Shown here: positions 8,839-17,811 of the stretch, one piece after another
How positions within the stretch are numbered: the stretch's first letter is position 1
Layout of the letters: each line of letters opens with the position of its first letter
NCBI GenBank assembly: GCA_012735505.1
Contig: JAAYHE010000031.1
Location: 1 to 54,717, forward strand
Length of the DNA stretch: 54,717 nt
Origin: Bacillota bacterium
Lineage (GTDB): Bacteria > Bacillota > UBA994 > UBA5500
Direction of reading: 5' to 3'
Position numbers and translations under genes: made by a program
The notes under the pieces: model-generated
What the model was told of the DNA's origin: nothing
Seen by the model: only the letters and a program-made list of their open reading frames with translations
Databases searched by the model: none

Positions 8839-9501
8839 CTAGCTAATGGTAACAAGTTTTAGTTTTACGCCTTTGACCACGGCTTGGGTACGGTCACTGA
8901 CGTCGAGCTTGCGCAAAATGTTGCTGACGTGGTTCTTGACCGTCTTTTCGCTGATGAAGAGCTGGGCAGCAATTTCGCGGTTAGTATAGCCTCGGGCCAT
9001 CAGCTGCAATACCTCTTGCTCACGGGCACTGATGATGTTGGTATCGCTGGGTAAGACGGTCGCTGCCGGCTGCTCAACCAAGCGGGCAAATTCCTGTACA
9101 AGCTTATCCCCTCAGCCAGGGTTGACTACCGCCCCTCCTAAAGCGACGGTACGAATCGCTTCACATAGCCGCAGCGGTTCGACATCTTTCAACAGATAGC
9201 CAGCAGCCCCGGCCCGCACTACTTCAAAAAGGTATTCGGTATCGTCGTGGATGGTGAGAACTAGGATGCTAATCTCCGGATACAATGATTTGATGTGCCG
9301 GGTAGCGTCGATGCCACTACAACCTGGCATATTTATATCCATCAGAACTACGTCTGGAGTAACTTGGCGCAAGACGGCTAACGCTTCTTCACAATTTCCT
9401 GCCTCACCTACAACGGTAAAATCCGATTCGAGCTCCAGAATGCGGCGAAGCCCTTTCCGAAATAGTTTGTGGTCGTCTACTAGTACTAAATCAATAGCCA
9501 T
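8839..9501 (-). pseudogene. degU: DegU-like response regulator split by an in-frame TGA
   Basis: Reading through one stop codon gives 220 codons of a complete NarL/FixJ response regulator. Residues 1-129 are a receiver domain with D10/D11, phospho-acceptor D55 (VVLMDINMPG) and K in YLLKDVEP. Codon 130 is TGA (9112-9114). After it the same frame continues [11 protein letters not shown] and a complete LuxR-type HTH ([26 protein letters not shown]...[10 protein letters not shown]). No length change is needed, so the lesion is a single substitution, a sequencing error or readthrough. It follows degS with an 11-bp overlap, as in degSU operons. Other genes here use TGA as a true stop (recD2, comFA). 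Without readthrough only the DNA-less receiver is made. Confidence 0.85.
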
Positions 9502-10642
9502 CGTCTTCCACCTCCTGGAGGGGTATGCGTATCAGTAGTTTAGTACCTTGGTCAGGTGCCGAGTGGAGATGCCATGTGCCTTGCAACAGCTCTGTTCTCT
9601 CGCGCATACTCAACAAGCCAAAATGGTCGCCGTCGCGCTGCATAACCTCGTTTACATCAAAAACGCAACCATCATCCTTCACCAGCAGCCCCAAATTCGT
9701 GTCCCCGAAATCTAAGCGAACTAGAGCAGAGCTCGCTTGAGCATGTTGGCCTACGTTATTTAGTGCCTCTTGCACTATGCGAAAAAGGCCAACCTCCAGA
9801 TGCGCTGGCAAGCGGCGCTCGCTTCCGGTTACAACAAAATCAGCTATTACCTTATATTGGTGCTGAAATTCGGTAACAAAGCGCCTCAGGGTAGGCACCA
9901 GGCCGAGATCGTCGAGAGTCATGGGACGCAGATCGTAAATAACCTTACGAATATCTTTTAAGCCAGCCCGCACCGATTCTTTTAGCTGACGCAATTCGCA
10001 ACGAACCTGCTCCATGTCGGTTTCCAGCAGCTTTTCGCAAATTTCGGCCCGCAAGATCACGTTGGCTAAGGTTTGCGCCGGGCCATCATGGATGTCCCGA
10101 GCGATGCGTCGCCTTTCCTCCTCTTGCGCTTTGATCACGCGCACGCCAAGCAGATGGCGCTGTTTCATGCCACCCAGCTTGCCACCTAGGTCTTCCAGAT
10201 TGCCACGCAAATATTCCATAGCCACGCCTACTTGCATGGTCAACCTTTCGGCCTTTTTGACGGTAGCCAGCAGGGTACGCAAAGAGCGTTCTAATTCGTC
10301 ACGCTGCGACCGCAATTGAACTTCGCGCTCTCTCAGCACTACTAGTTCTAGCTGGACTGCCTGCGCCTCTTCATAAGCCTGTTTGATAGTTTCTTCGTCG
10401 TGACGGTCAAAATCGCGGCTGACTTGCATGAGCCGCACTCGGGCTAGGCGGAATTCGCGCTCTTTCTGATCTACTTGCTCGATCACCTTATTGGCTAGTG
10501 CTTTCATTTCTTCTAATTGTGCTTCCACCCGGGCATATTCAGCTCTAGACATCTCGGCAATTTCAAAGATTTCATTCTTGCTTTGCTCTATGACGCTGAT
10601 AGTGTTATCAATAATTTCGTCGAGTTTTTTGCTGCTAAACAA
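9491..10642 (-). CDS. degS: DegS-like sensor histidine kinase
   Basis: 383 aa cytoplasmic histidine kinase. Residues 1-165 are an almost continuous coiled coil typical of the DegS sensor domain. The HisKA_3 segment has H185 in RRIARDIHDGPAQTLAN. The C-terminus is a HATPase with the N-box-like EALNNVGQHAQAS, LLVKDDGCVFD and FGLLSMRERTELL. No membrane segment. The start is a TTG at 10642 behind GGAGGGGCAGG; no ATG fits. DegS phosphorylates DegU to control motility, competence and exoenzymes, and the competence genes lie just downstream. Its partner gene is interrupted here. Confidence 0.9.
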   Translation of the reverse strand: MFSSKKLDEIIDNTISVIEQSKNEIFEIAEMSRAEYARVEAQLEEMKALANKVIEQVDQKEREFRLARVRLMQVSRDFDRHDEETIKQAYEEAQAVQLELVVLREREVQLRSQRDELERSLRTLLATVKKAERLTMQVGVAMEYLRGNLEDLGGKLGGMKQRHLLGVRVIKAQEEERRRIARDIHDGPAQTLANVILRAEICEKLLETDMEQVRCELRQLKESVRAGLKDIRKVIYDLRPMTLDDLGLVPTLRRFVTEFQHQYKVIADFVVTGSERRLPAHLEVGLFRIVQEALNNVGQHAQASSALVRLDFGDTNLGLLVKDDGCVFDVNEVMQRDGDHFGLLSMRERTELLQGTWHLHSAPDQGTKLLIRIPLQEVEDDGY

Positions 10643-10701
10643 AGAGCCTGCCCCTCCCTCCTTTTATCCTTCGTCTCGGGACGGTGGTAATCCTGCCCAA
10701 C

Positions 10702-10728
10702 AAAAAAGAGCGGGAACTTTCCCGCCCT
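10702..10728 (-). terminator. Intrinsic terminator after metK
   Basis: The minus strand forms GCGGGAA-AG-TTCCCGC followed by TCTTTTTTG, a compact GC-rich hairpin with a T run. It lies about 75 bp after the metK stop and just ahead of degS, so it separates the two units. Confidence 0.8.
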
Positions 10729-10736
10729 AAAATACA

Positions 10737-10764
10737 CATATGGTTAACATTCGTTAACTATATG
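10737..10764. promoter_or_regulatory. 28-bp palindrome between metK and degS
   Basis: CATATgGTTAAC, a 4-base centre ATTC, then GTTAACtATATG form an almost perfect 12-bp inverted repeat. On the minus strand it overlaps a weak promoter-like pair (TTAACG, 17 bp, TATTTT) that would read towards degS. The A/T-rich arms look more like a protein operator than a terminator. Function is inferred. Confidence 0.4.
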
Positions 10765-10803
10765 GAAGGTCACCAATCGTAAACACAACTGCGACCTTTG
10801 TAT

Positions 10804-12003
10804 TTAATTCAGCCCCGCATCAGCCCGCAAGGCAGCTACTTTATCTAGGCGCTCCCACGGCAAGTCTAAATCGCTACGACCGAAATGGCCATAGGCGGCC
10901 ACCTGCCGGTAAATCGGGCGGCGCAAGTCGAGATGTTTGATAATCGCTGCCGGCCGCAGGTCAAAGTGTTTCTTTATCAACTCAACGATCAATTCATCGC
11001 TCACCTTGCCTGTACCAAAGGTTTCAACCATGATGCTGACAGGTTGAGCTACCCCAATTGCATAAGCCAGCTGCAACTCACAACGGTCGGCAAGGCCAGC
11101 TGCCACTATGTTTTTGGCCACATAGCGGGCTGCATAGGCAGCAGAGCGGTCCACCTTAGTCGGATCCTTGCCCGAGAAGGCACCGCCGCCGTGGCGGGCT
11201 GCTCCGCCGTAGGTGTCGACAATAATCTTGCGCCCCGTCAGGCCAGCATCCCCTTGCGGGCCGCCGATCACAAAGCGCCCCGTTGGATTAATAAACATGC
11301 GGGTGCGGTCATCGAGCAATTCGGCCGGTACAACTGGCTTGATTACATGCTCGATAATGTCTGCCCGAATGGTGTCCAGCTCGATATCTGGCTTATGCTG
11401 GGCAGAAATGATGACAGTATCGACACGTATCGGCTTATAGCCTTCATACTCAATGGTAACTTGCGTTTTGCCATCGGGTCGTAGATATGGCAAAACGCGA
11501 GAACGGCGCACGTCGTCGAGGCGTTTAGCCAACTTATGGGCTAGCAACAGCGCCATAGGCATATATTCTTCGGTTTCGTTGCAGGCAAAACCGAACATCA
11601 TCCCCTGATCGCCAGCGCCAATTAAGGCTGCCTCGTCTGACTCGGCGCCAATCTTGTGTTCTAAGGCGGCATCTACCCCCATAGCAATGTCGGGGGATTG
11701 TTCGTCAATAGAAGTGATGACCGCGCAGGTGTCGCCATCGAAGCCATATTTAGCCCGTGTATAGCCTATTTCTTTCACCGTATTACGGACTAATTTTGGG
11801 ATATCTACGTAGCAGGTGGTGCTAATTTCACCTACTACTAGCACCATGCCGGTAGTGACAGTTGTTTCGCAGGCGACGCGAGCATCCGGGTCTTCAGCTA
11901 AGATAGCGTCGAGTATGGTATCAGATATCTGGTCGGCCACCTTATCCGGATGACCTGCCGTAACTGATTCAGAAGTAAAATAATGACGGCCCTTTTGCAG
12001 CAC
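10804..12003 (-). CDS. metK: S-adenosylmethionine synthetase
   Basis: 399 aa with the standard MetK signatures [32 protein letters not shown] and [19 protein letters not shown]. It makes S-adenosylmethionine from methionine and ATP in the cytosol. The frame is open to 12126, but a strong promoter lies at 12114-12142, so the upstream part is untranslated leader. The GTG at 12003 stands 9 bases after GGGAGG and gives the family length. The resulting leader is about 100 nt. I see no SAM-I riboswitch pattern in it, though it could fold. Confidence 0.95.
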   Translation of the reverse strand: MLQKGRHYFTSESVTAGHPDKVADQISDTILDAILAEDPDARVACETTVTTGMVLVVGEISTTCYVDIPKLVRNTVKEIGYTRAKYGFDGDTCAVITSIDEQSPDIAMGVDAALEHKIGAESDEAALIGAGDQGMMFGFACNETEEYMPMALLLAHKLAKRLDDVRRSRVLPYLRPDGKTQVTIEYEGYKPIRVDTVIISAQHKPDIELDTIRADIIEHVIKPVVPAELLDDRTRMFINPTGRFVIGGPQGDAGLTGRKIIVDTYGGAARHGGGAFSGKDPTKVDRSAAYAARYVAKNIVAAGLADRCELQLAYAIGVAQPVSIMVETFGTGKVSDELIVELIKKHFDLRPAAIIKHLDLRRPIYRQVAAYGHFGRSDLDLPWERLDKVAALRADAGLN

Positions 12004-12113
12004 TTGCACAACCCTCCCAACCAATATTGCTTCTGGGGCGAAAATCTCCACCTCGCTGCACTTCAAGGTAATGGGGCCGCAATAGCATAGCTTGTCTGCA
12101 GCCCATTGGGTAT

Positions 12114-12142
12114 ATAATAAAGACATTTGGTCGGAGTGTCAA
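12114..12142 (-). promoter_or_regulatory. Sigma-A type promoter of metK
   Basis: On the minus strand: TTGACA (6 of 6; plus 12137-12142), a 17-bp spacer, and TATTAT (5 of 6; plus 12114-12119). Predicted transcript start is near 12107, about 100 nt ahead of the metK GTG start. This also argues against the longer metK frame. Confidence 0.75.
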
Positions 12143-12284
12143 TGTAAGTCGAAAAAAGCTTTGTGCTTATTTTGCCGTCATTATTAAATGTCTAATCACC
12201 GATTAAAGTGGTCGCTGGGAAGCACCTGAAGATGTTCAGTCCGCGCTTTCCCCCAGCAACCGCTGCAGCAAATCAATTACCGCC

Positions 12285-12470
12285 ATATCGAGCAAAAGCA
12301 ACAGGCGCACCTTGGCCTCTTGCCTACGGCAAGAGGCCCGCGGGCTACCCCTATAAGCATCATGTTAGCGAGATGCGTAGGGGCGCCATGAAAAATGAAC
12401 AGCCCCCCCTGGGCCGGGCATTTTGAACCGTGCCCACCCCGGGAGGCCGTAGACCGACTGGGGAACAGCA
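12285..12470 (+). repeat. Dispersed intergenic repeat with stem-loops, module A copy (12.3 kb)
   Basis: Ordered blocks on the plus strand: GGCGCACCTTGG; a perfect stem-loop GCCTCTTGCC-TAC-GGCAAGAGGC (about 12314-12336); a weaker palindrome from CTACCCCTA to GTAGGGGCG; then GAAAAATGAACAGCC, GGGCATTTTGAA and GCCCACCCCGGGAGGCC (12378-12450). The last part is a near-perfect inverted copy of 50529-50606, and the front half corresponds to 51888-51997. No coding frame. Fills the metK upstream/degV downstream gap. Confidence 0.75.
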
Positions 12471-12490
12471 TATATGCAACTGTAACGAGC

Positions 12491-13345
12491 TTAGCTCGGC
12501 AACAGACGAGCCGGGAAATAGACGACGCCTAACATGCCCGGGCCGCCGTGCACACCTAGAGCGGCGCTCAGCTCGGTAATGTAACCACGGGCGATTTCGA
12601 CGCGCGAGTGTAGCTTGGCGTAGAAATCTGCTGCAGCCTGCGGGGCATCAGTATGATGCACCGCCACCGCTAGAGGTTCTGCTGCAGCTGCCGCCTGCAC
12701 TGCGTCTACCATGCGGGTGACTGCCCCCTGCCAGCTACGCACCTTGTCATGGGGTAGCACTTCTCCATTTTCGATGCTCAAGATAACTTTGATATTCAGC
12801 AAGCCACCCAACAAGGCTTGGGCTAAATTGACGCGCCCACTGCGTTGCAGATACTTTAGGGTTGGCAAGGCTACCCGCACCTGCGTGTGGGAGCGTATTG
12901 CTTCCAGCCGCGAGACTATTTCTGGCAGAGGTCTACCTGCTAGGGCAGCTTCGGCCGCGGCGATTGCCTGCCAACCGGTACCCATGCCGGTACTAGCGCT
13001 ATCAAAAATCGTTACAGCCCCTTTAGGCAACATGTCGGCAGCAATACGGGCGCTGTCGCAAGTGCCACTAGCCTTGGAGGTCACCAAGATGGCTAGTACC
13101 TGCTTACCCTGCTCTACCAGGGGTTGAAAAATCTCCAGAAAATCGCCAGGAGCAGGTTGAGAAGTGGAAGGCAAAATTCCACGCCTAAATAAGTCGTAAA
13201 GGCCGGCACTATCAATATTTACTCCCTCTCGCAGGCTCTGCTTGTCTGCCTGCACGTACATAGGCACGATACTGATAGGCAGATGCTCGATAGCCGCGAT
13301 GGGCAAGCTAGCAGCTGAGTCGGTTACTATATGTATCTGACTCAA
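12491..13345 (-). CDS. DegV family fatty-acid-binding protein
   Basis: 284 aa DegV/EDD-fold protein: IHIVTDSAASLP at the start, GTCDSARIAA and SASTGMGTGWQAI in the middle, YLQRSGRVNLAQALLGGLLNIKVIL and a late HTDAPQAA. Members bind acyl chains and some deliver fatty acids to the FakA kinase. No fakA is seen nearby, so the exact partner is unknown. The TTG at 13345 is preferred because GGGGGG lies 7 bases upstream; the longer frame to 13375 would start before that site. Confidence 0.9.
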   Translation of the reverse strand: MSQIHIVTDSAASLPIAAIEHLPISIVPMYVQADKQSLREGVNIDSAGLYDLFRRGILPSTSQPAPGDFLEIFQPLVEQGKQVLAILVTSKASGTCDSARIAADMLPKGAVTIFDSASTGMGTGWQAIAAAEAALAGRPLPEIVSRLEAIRSHTQVRVALPTLKYLQRSGRVNLAQALLGGLLNIKVILSIENGEVLPHDKVRSWQGAVTRMVDAVQAAAAAEPLAVAVHHTDAPQAAADFYAKLHSRVEIARGYITELSAALGVHGGPGMLGVVYFPARLLPS

Positions 13346-13495
13346 GAAAATTCCCCCCTTTTGGCTAAGCAACAAAAGCGTTTACATGCTTTTTATTCTA
13401 GACGCAGGTCCAGATAGAAAGTGTTGCGCTTTCGGTTAGTAGTATTAGCCAAAAGAGGGGGAAGGATTTAGGCAAAATCATGAGTGTCTCCGGAA

Positions 13496-14350
13496 TTATG
13501 CCCCAGTGTCAGCGCAGGCTACATCTCTAACTTGGTTGATCAACTGGGCTAAGTCTTTCAGCGCCTCATGTACTTCGGCAGTAGCAGTCGCTTGCGATTC
13601 GGCCACCCGATGCGATTCCACCACACCGTCGAGAATTTGTTTCACAGCGTCTAAAGTTTGCTGTAAGGAGCGGCTAATATTCTCGGCTGATTCGTTGCTA
13701 GTTTGGGCCAATTTACGCACCTCGCTAGCTACTACAGCAAATCCTTGCCCTTGCTCGCCCACACGGGCCGCTTCGATAGCGGCGTTGAGGCCGATCATGC
13801 GGGTTTTGTTGGCAACCTGCCTGATGAAGCCTAATACTTCTTCTACCTCCCCCAAGGAGGTCTCGGTCTGGGTAGCGGCCGTAGAAAGATGCTGGCCCGA
13901 AGCTGCCAGTTGTACCGAGGTCGCTTGTAGAGTCTCCATAGCGCTATTGATCCGCTGGCTCACCTCGATCGCTTGTTTGGACAAGTACTCTACCTCGGCC
14001 GCCCGCGTCTTGATGATGTTATTTAGTTCGTCACGAGACGTGACTAACTGCATCATAATATCGGCTGCCTCTGCCCCGACCAATTGGGTCGTCGGAGCCT
14101 TGACCTGCTCGAGGCGCTGTAAAACTTCGGGACGTCCGGTAGCCTCAATGATAACGTTTAGATCAGGCTGTGCCGCTAATGAGTAGGCATCATGGGTAGT
14201 CGGAATGTTAAGCTGGCGGGCTAAAACCATAGCTGGCGCCTCCGGCTGGATATCGGCCACCCCTACTACCTGCACCGATTCAAGATCAGCTAAAGCAGCT
14301 AAGATGGCATGTCCGCCTTTACCACCGCCTATGATGGCAACTTTACGCAT
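13496..14350 (-). CDS. Soluble chemoreceptor-like protein with N-terminal NAD-binding-type Rossmann domain
   Basis: 284 aa. Residues 1-105 look like a dinucleotide-binding Rossmann domain of the Gfo/Idh/homoserine-dehydrogenase type: [20 protein letters not shown] with the glycine loop, an acidic residue after strand 2 (VVGVADIQ), then [13 protein letters not shown]. Residues 120-280 are a methyl-accepting signalling domain with the hairpin tip [21 protein letters not shown]. There is no transmembrane segment, so it should be cytoplasmic. It might report a bound nucleotide or redox state to CheA/CheW; that is inference. The ATG at 14350 has GGGAGG upstream; the frame to 14443 lacks a site. 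Confidence 0.85.
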   Translation of the reverse strand: MRKVAIIGGGKGGHAILAALADLESVQVVGVADIQPEAPAMVLARQLNIPTTHDAYSLAAQPDLNVIIEATGRPEVLQRLEQVKAPTTQLVGAEAADIMMQLVTSRDELNNIIKTRAAEVEYLSKQAIEVSQRINSAMETLQATSVQLAASGQHLSTAATQTETSLGEVEEVLGFIRQVANKTRMIGLNAAIEAARVGEQGQGFAVVASEVRKLAQTSNESAENISRSLQQTLDAVKQILDGVVESHRVAESQATATAEVHEALKDLAQLINQVRDVACADTGA

Positions 14351-14494
14351 TACAAATACCTCCCGAAATGACGGTCCCGCGCCTTTGCCACCGGCGTTGA
14401 ACTTTTTCTGTTCTATTAGACAACTCCATATCTTTCTAAACATATTTCGGCAAGCAGCTGTTTTTTCCTTGTCGAATCCTGTAGGTAAGGAGAA

Positions 14495-14524
14495 AATATA
14501 AAGGCGCTCTCACGAGCGCCTTTA
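14495..14524 (-). terminator. Intrinsic terminator after M20 amidohydrolase gene
   Basis: The minus strand forms AAAGGCGCTC-GTGA-GAGCGCCTTT followed by ATATTTTCT. It is 13 bp after the stop of the gene at 14537. Confidence 0.8.
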
Positions 14525-14536
14525 ACATGTAAGTCC

Positions 14537-15841
14537 TTAGCTGTTAAGTAGTTCTTCCCACATCTGCAGGTAGCTTTCCTTGGTATAGACAGGCTCGAAG
14601 TCGGCTTGGCAGCCAGCAACCCCAGCGGCACCATCGGCCAGGAGATCTACTAGGCTCATAGCCATCAGCTTCGTGGGGACGATATATGCCAACTCTGGAT
14701 CGGCAATGGCGTAGTCGCTCGCATGGCCACGACCACTGATACCGCCTACGTAAGGATGGATGGTAGGCATCAAGGCGCTCACGTCGCCAATGTCACTAGA
14801 ACCACTGCCGTGCCCGCCGCGAGCAACTTCATCTTCGCCTACGAGCGCTACAGCGTTCTGATAGAAGATGTCATTGAGGGCTTCGGCGTTGTAGCGAGGT
14901 AAGTAACCAGGCAGCTGCACGATCTCCACTTCTGCACCAACAGCTTCAGCTCCGGCGCGCAGAGCCCGATCAACCTTCTTGCTAGCGTCGATAATAGCGT
15001 CCATTTCTGCTCCCCGCACGTAAGTTTCCATACGCACATCGGCAGGCACGATATTTACCAGATCGCCACCTTTGGTGATAATCGGGTGCACCCGAATATG
15101 ATCACTATCTCGGAATGTTTCCCGCTGAGCATGAATGCCCATCAGGCCCAACATAGCCGCATTTAAGGCGTTGACGCCTAGATGCGGGGCACCGCCAGCG
15201 TGAGCTTCTTTGCCGATGTAGCGAATCAGCTTGCCGATGAAACCATTGCTGGTACCGCCGATACCGATTTTCTTCTCGGAGTTAGACGAATGGAACATCA
15301 TGGTGACGTCGATATCGTCAAATTCGCCTAGGGCAATAAACTCTTGCTTACCGCCTAGGAACTTGATCTTGCCCTCGTTGCGCAGTTTGTTACGGTATTC
15401 TAGCTCAACAAATTCTTCGGCTGGAACAGCCATAAAAGCAACATCGCCATCTAACTCGGCCATCAAGCCGGTATCTTTCAGAGCCATAGCCACGCCCAAC
15501 ATGGCTGCAACCTGGACGTTGTGTCCACAGCTGTGGGCAGCGCCCGTTTGCGGATCGGCATGGGGGTGTTCGGGACACACGACGGCATCTAGCTCGCCTA
15601 AGACGGCTACTTTAGCCTTGCTCTCTCTGCCCTTCATTTCTGCCCTTACGCCGGTGATGGCAATTTCAGAGCGGTATTCTAGGCCGAGGTCAGCAAACAC
15701 CTGCTGTACTAAACTAGAAGCATAGTGTTCTTTGTAGCCTAGCTCGGGTTTTTCAAATATCTTGGTGCCAATGGCGATAATATCGTCCCTACGAGCGTCG
15801 ATAGCAGCACAGAGTTTTTCTTTCATAGCTTGTTTGTTCAT
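14537..15841 (-). CDS. M20 family amidohydrolase (AbgB-like)
   Basis: 434 aa zinc-dependent amidohydrolase of the M20 family. Visible metal-site motifs are VLGELDAV, AHSCGHNVQVAAMLG, VPAEEF and GGHGSGSSDIGDVS. The lid domain follows AHAGGAPHLGVNALNAA. The closest described type by eye is the p-aminobenzoyl-glutamate/indole-acetyl-amide group, which cleaves amide-linked amino acids; the substrate cannot be fixed from sequence. Start ATG at 15841 behind GAGGAGG. Single-gene unit with its own terminator at 14495-14524. Confidence 0.88.
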   Translation of the reverse strand: MNKQAMKEKLCAAIDARRDDIIAIGTKIFEKPELGYKEHYASSLVQQVFADLGLEYRSEIAITGVRAEMKGRESKAKVAVLGELDAVVCPEHPHADPQTGAAHSCGHNVQVAAMLGVAMALKDTGLMAELDGDVAFMAVPAEEFVELEYRNKLRNEGKIKFLGGKQEFIALGEFDDIDVTMMFHSSNSEKKIGIGGTSNGFIGKLIRYIGKEAHAGGAPHLGVNALNAAMLGLMGIHAQRETFRDSDHIRVHPIITKGGDLVNIVPADVRMETYVRGAEMDAIIDASKKVDRALRAGAEAVGAEVEIVQLPGYLPRYNAEALNDIFYQNAVALVGEDEVARGGHGSGSSDIGDVSALMPTIHPYVGGISGRGHASDYAIADPELAYIVPTKLMAMSLVDLLADGAAGVAGCQADFEPVYTKESYLQMWEELLNS

Positions 15842-15877
15842 ACGTCTGCCTCCTCTTTTTAAATAGATATGAGTGGA

Positions 15878-16657
15878 CTAGCACCAACGGGCAATTTCTA
15901 TATGCCTCCGTCCGCTCCTACTCTGCCCACCTACCTCTAGCAGCTGGGCACGCCCTTTACCAGCTAAAGATAGCATATCTGCAGGCTCCACCAGTTTATC
16001 ACAGCGAGTTTCAGGGCGAAAGTTGTGTTTCAGTTTGCCAGCTCGAATTAGACGGGCTGCCTGGGTGCGCGATATGCCGTAAGCAGCCGCCACTACCGCG
16101 TCTAAACGCAAGGTAGCCACCGTAGCCCGGTGCCTTCGAATTTGGGGCGAGGGTGGTTGCAGCTCGTCCCACCCTATGGGCCTCACGTCAACAGAAACAC
16201 GCCCTACTGCTTGCCAGTTGGCGAGCACATAGTTGAGCATGTTTTCATGCAGCACCAGTTGGCAGCCATCTGGTTTGACCAAAATGTCTCCGATAGTATC
16301 GCGTTTCATCCCCAGGGCCATGAGCGAGCCTAAGTAGTCGCGGTGCGTCGCTGGAGCAAAGCTAAAATTGCCTTTGGCTTCGAGGGCAACTAAAGGATAA
16401 TCGGCTTCAGGCACTGCTTCTTCCCCGGGATTAAAAGCAACCAAGCAGCGTTCTGCCTCGTCATAGCCACCCCAACTGTCTAAATTAACATCCCATAGGT
16501 AGGCGTACTGGTCTAGGAGGGCACGTTGCCCGGGGTCAAGGAAGCTAGTAAAGATAACCTGGTAGCGGCGTCGAGCCTGTTCTGCTTTATCCCAGGCCGC
16601 CGCCACCAGGCTGCGCTCATCTTTAGCTAAGCTATCTAGAATTGTTTTGCGTTTCAT
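15878..16657 (-). CDS. ylmH: YlmH-family S4-domain RNA-binding protein
   Basis: 259 aa. The N-terminal two thirds match the YlmH fold (QVIFTSFLDPGQRALL, LVALEAKGNFSF, HRDYLGSLMALGMKRDTIGDILV). The C-terminus is an S4 RNA-binding domain (ISRTQAARLIRAGKLKHNF...DMLSLAGKGRAQLLEV). YlmH has been linked to ribosome-associated rescue. It usually sits in the sepF/divIVA division cluster; here it follows the hypothetical gene at 16670 with a 12-bp gap. The ATG at 16657 lies behind GGGGAG; a TTG 12 bases earlier is possible. Confidence 0.9.
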   Translation of the reverse strand: MKRKTILDSLAKDERSLVAAAWDKAEQARRRYQVIFTSFLDPGQRALLDQYAYLWDVNLDSWGGYDEAERCLVAFNPGEEAVPEADYPLVALEAKGNFSFAPATHRDYLGSLMALGMKRDTIGDILVKPDGCQLVLHENMLNYVLANWQAVGRVSVDVRPIGWDELQPPSPQIRRHRATVATLRLDAVVAAAYGISRTQAARLIRAGKLKHNFRPETRCDKLVEPADMLSLAGKGRAQLLEVGGQSRSGRRHIEIARWC

Positions 16658-16669
16658 AGATCTCCCCAA

Positions 16670-17743
16670 TCAATTTTCGCGCGTGATGACCCGCAGCCGC
16701 GGTCGCGACTGCAATTCTTCCATTTCTGCTGGCGTATAGCCAAGGTTCTGCCAGAGGCGTGTATGTTTATGGGTTTTCTCTAGTAAGGTTAAGAACTCGA
16801 TGGCATTTGTAAAACTGGGCAATTTAATGCCCCTTTCCCATAAACGCTGTAAGAGACTAGGGATAGGTACATGGTTGTTAATGGCAAAAATGAGGAACAT
16901 CAACTCTTCGGCCGCTTCTTCATCGTCCAAACCGTGTACTGCTTGCAGATAAGCGAAAAGCTCGCGATGGCAATCGGTCCAATCGATATACATCTGCTGG
17001 GCTGCCAGCAAGGCTTCTTCTAAGCTCACCGGCAAATAGCCATACTCTTGCTTAGCTATATGATGCCGCAATACCTCTTCGTAAAAAACTACCCGTTTGT
17101 CGCACAGGAAATCCCCAACATGGTCGAAATAGCCGTTGCCGACACCGATAGTGGTTACTAAGCGCGAGAAGTGGGGCTCGCTCGTCGGCAGGCCCATCTC
17201 CTGCAGCCTGTCGCGCATATCGGCTAGAGGCATGATACCGTAATAGGCCAAAAGGCCGCGACAAACTAGGAGCACCTTCTGGTTGGTAAAGATCGTCTGC
17301 CGCAGTTCTTCGCTTTTTAATAGTTCCTGACAGGGCGCTACTAATTCACGTGGCATGATGAGTATGAGGCCATGGTTTTCTAAAACGCCGGTGAAGCCTA
17401 GCCCCATTTTTCTTAACATGAGCAAGGTTTCGGGAGGAATATCTGTAGGGTTCTTAAGCAGGCCTTTCTTTTTTACTAAAGCCCGCAGATCATCAAAAGT
17501 GATTTCGTCTAATAACTGTAACTGGCTAGGCAGGGAGTCGATAATAGCGCCATGCAACACTTCAGCTAACTCCTGCTTGGGCAGGCTGCTAACGCCCTTG
17601 ACGGCGAGCTGCCGTCGGATTTCGGTCAACTCTGCCTTGGTGAGCCGGTGTAAATGATAACTGAGGCTAGCGTCGGCCCGCATTGAACGCAGCAGGCCCG
17701 ACTTTGCTAATTCTTGCCGAACTTCTTGATCAAGTAACTCCAT
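16670..17743 (-). CDS. Hypothetical protein with SAP/Rho-N-like helices
   Basis: 357 aa, mostly helical, with no membrane segment and no function I can name. Two N-terminal segments (LTKAELTEIRRQLAVKGVSSLPKQELAEVL and ITFDDLRALVKKKGLLKN) look like the SAP or Rho N-terminal helix-extended-helix nucleic-acid-binding fold. The C-terminus ends HTRLWQNLGYTPAEMEELQSR, similar to the tail of some SEC-C-type hypothetical proteins (NTRxWxNxGxTPxE). It is followed closely by ylmH, an RNA-binding protein, which fits a nucleic-acid role but does not prove one. ATG at 17743. Confidence 0.75.
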   Translation of the reverse strand: MELLDQEVRQELAKSGLLRSMRADASLSYHLHRLTKAELTEIRRQLAVKGVSSLPKQELAEVLHGAIIDSLPSQLQLLDEITFDDLRALVKKKGLLKNPTDIPPETLLMLRKMGLGFTGVLENHGLILIMPRELVAPCQELLKSEELRQTIFTNQKVLLVCRGLLAYYGIMPLADMRDRLQEMGLPTSEPHFSRLVTTIGVGNGYFDHVGDFLCDKRVVFYEEVLRHHIAKQEYGYLPVSLEEALLAAQQMYIDWTDCHRELFAYLQAVHGLDDEEAAEELMFLIFAINNHVPIPSLLQRLWERGIKLPSFTNAIEFLTLLEKTHKHTRLWQNLGYTPAEMEELQSRPRLRVITREN

Positions 17744-17811
17744 TGTAGCCTCCTAACTAGATATCTATTTATAGTGTAATATTCACAACCAACCTTGTCT
17801 ACAAGTGGCAA

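Noticed and set aside
9112-9114. Selenocysteine at the degU TGA
   Set aside because: No convincing SECIS-like hairpin follows at the usual distance, and a selenocysteine between receiver and HTH has no known role.
9112-9114. Genome-wide recoding of TGA as a sense codon
   Set aside because: recD2, comFA and other intact genes end with TGA at the right place, so TGA is a normal stop here.
12004-12126. 41-codon N-terminal extension of metK
   Set aside because: A strong promoter overlaps it and the family length is met from the GTG at 12003.
12208-12471. Two overlapping frames of 64-72 codons in the 12.3-kb repeat
   Set aside because: They read through stem-loops on opposite strands and have no start signals.
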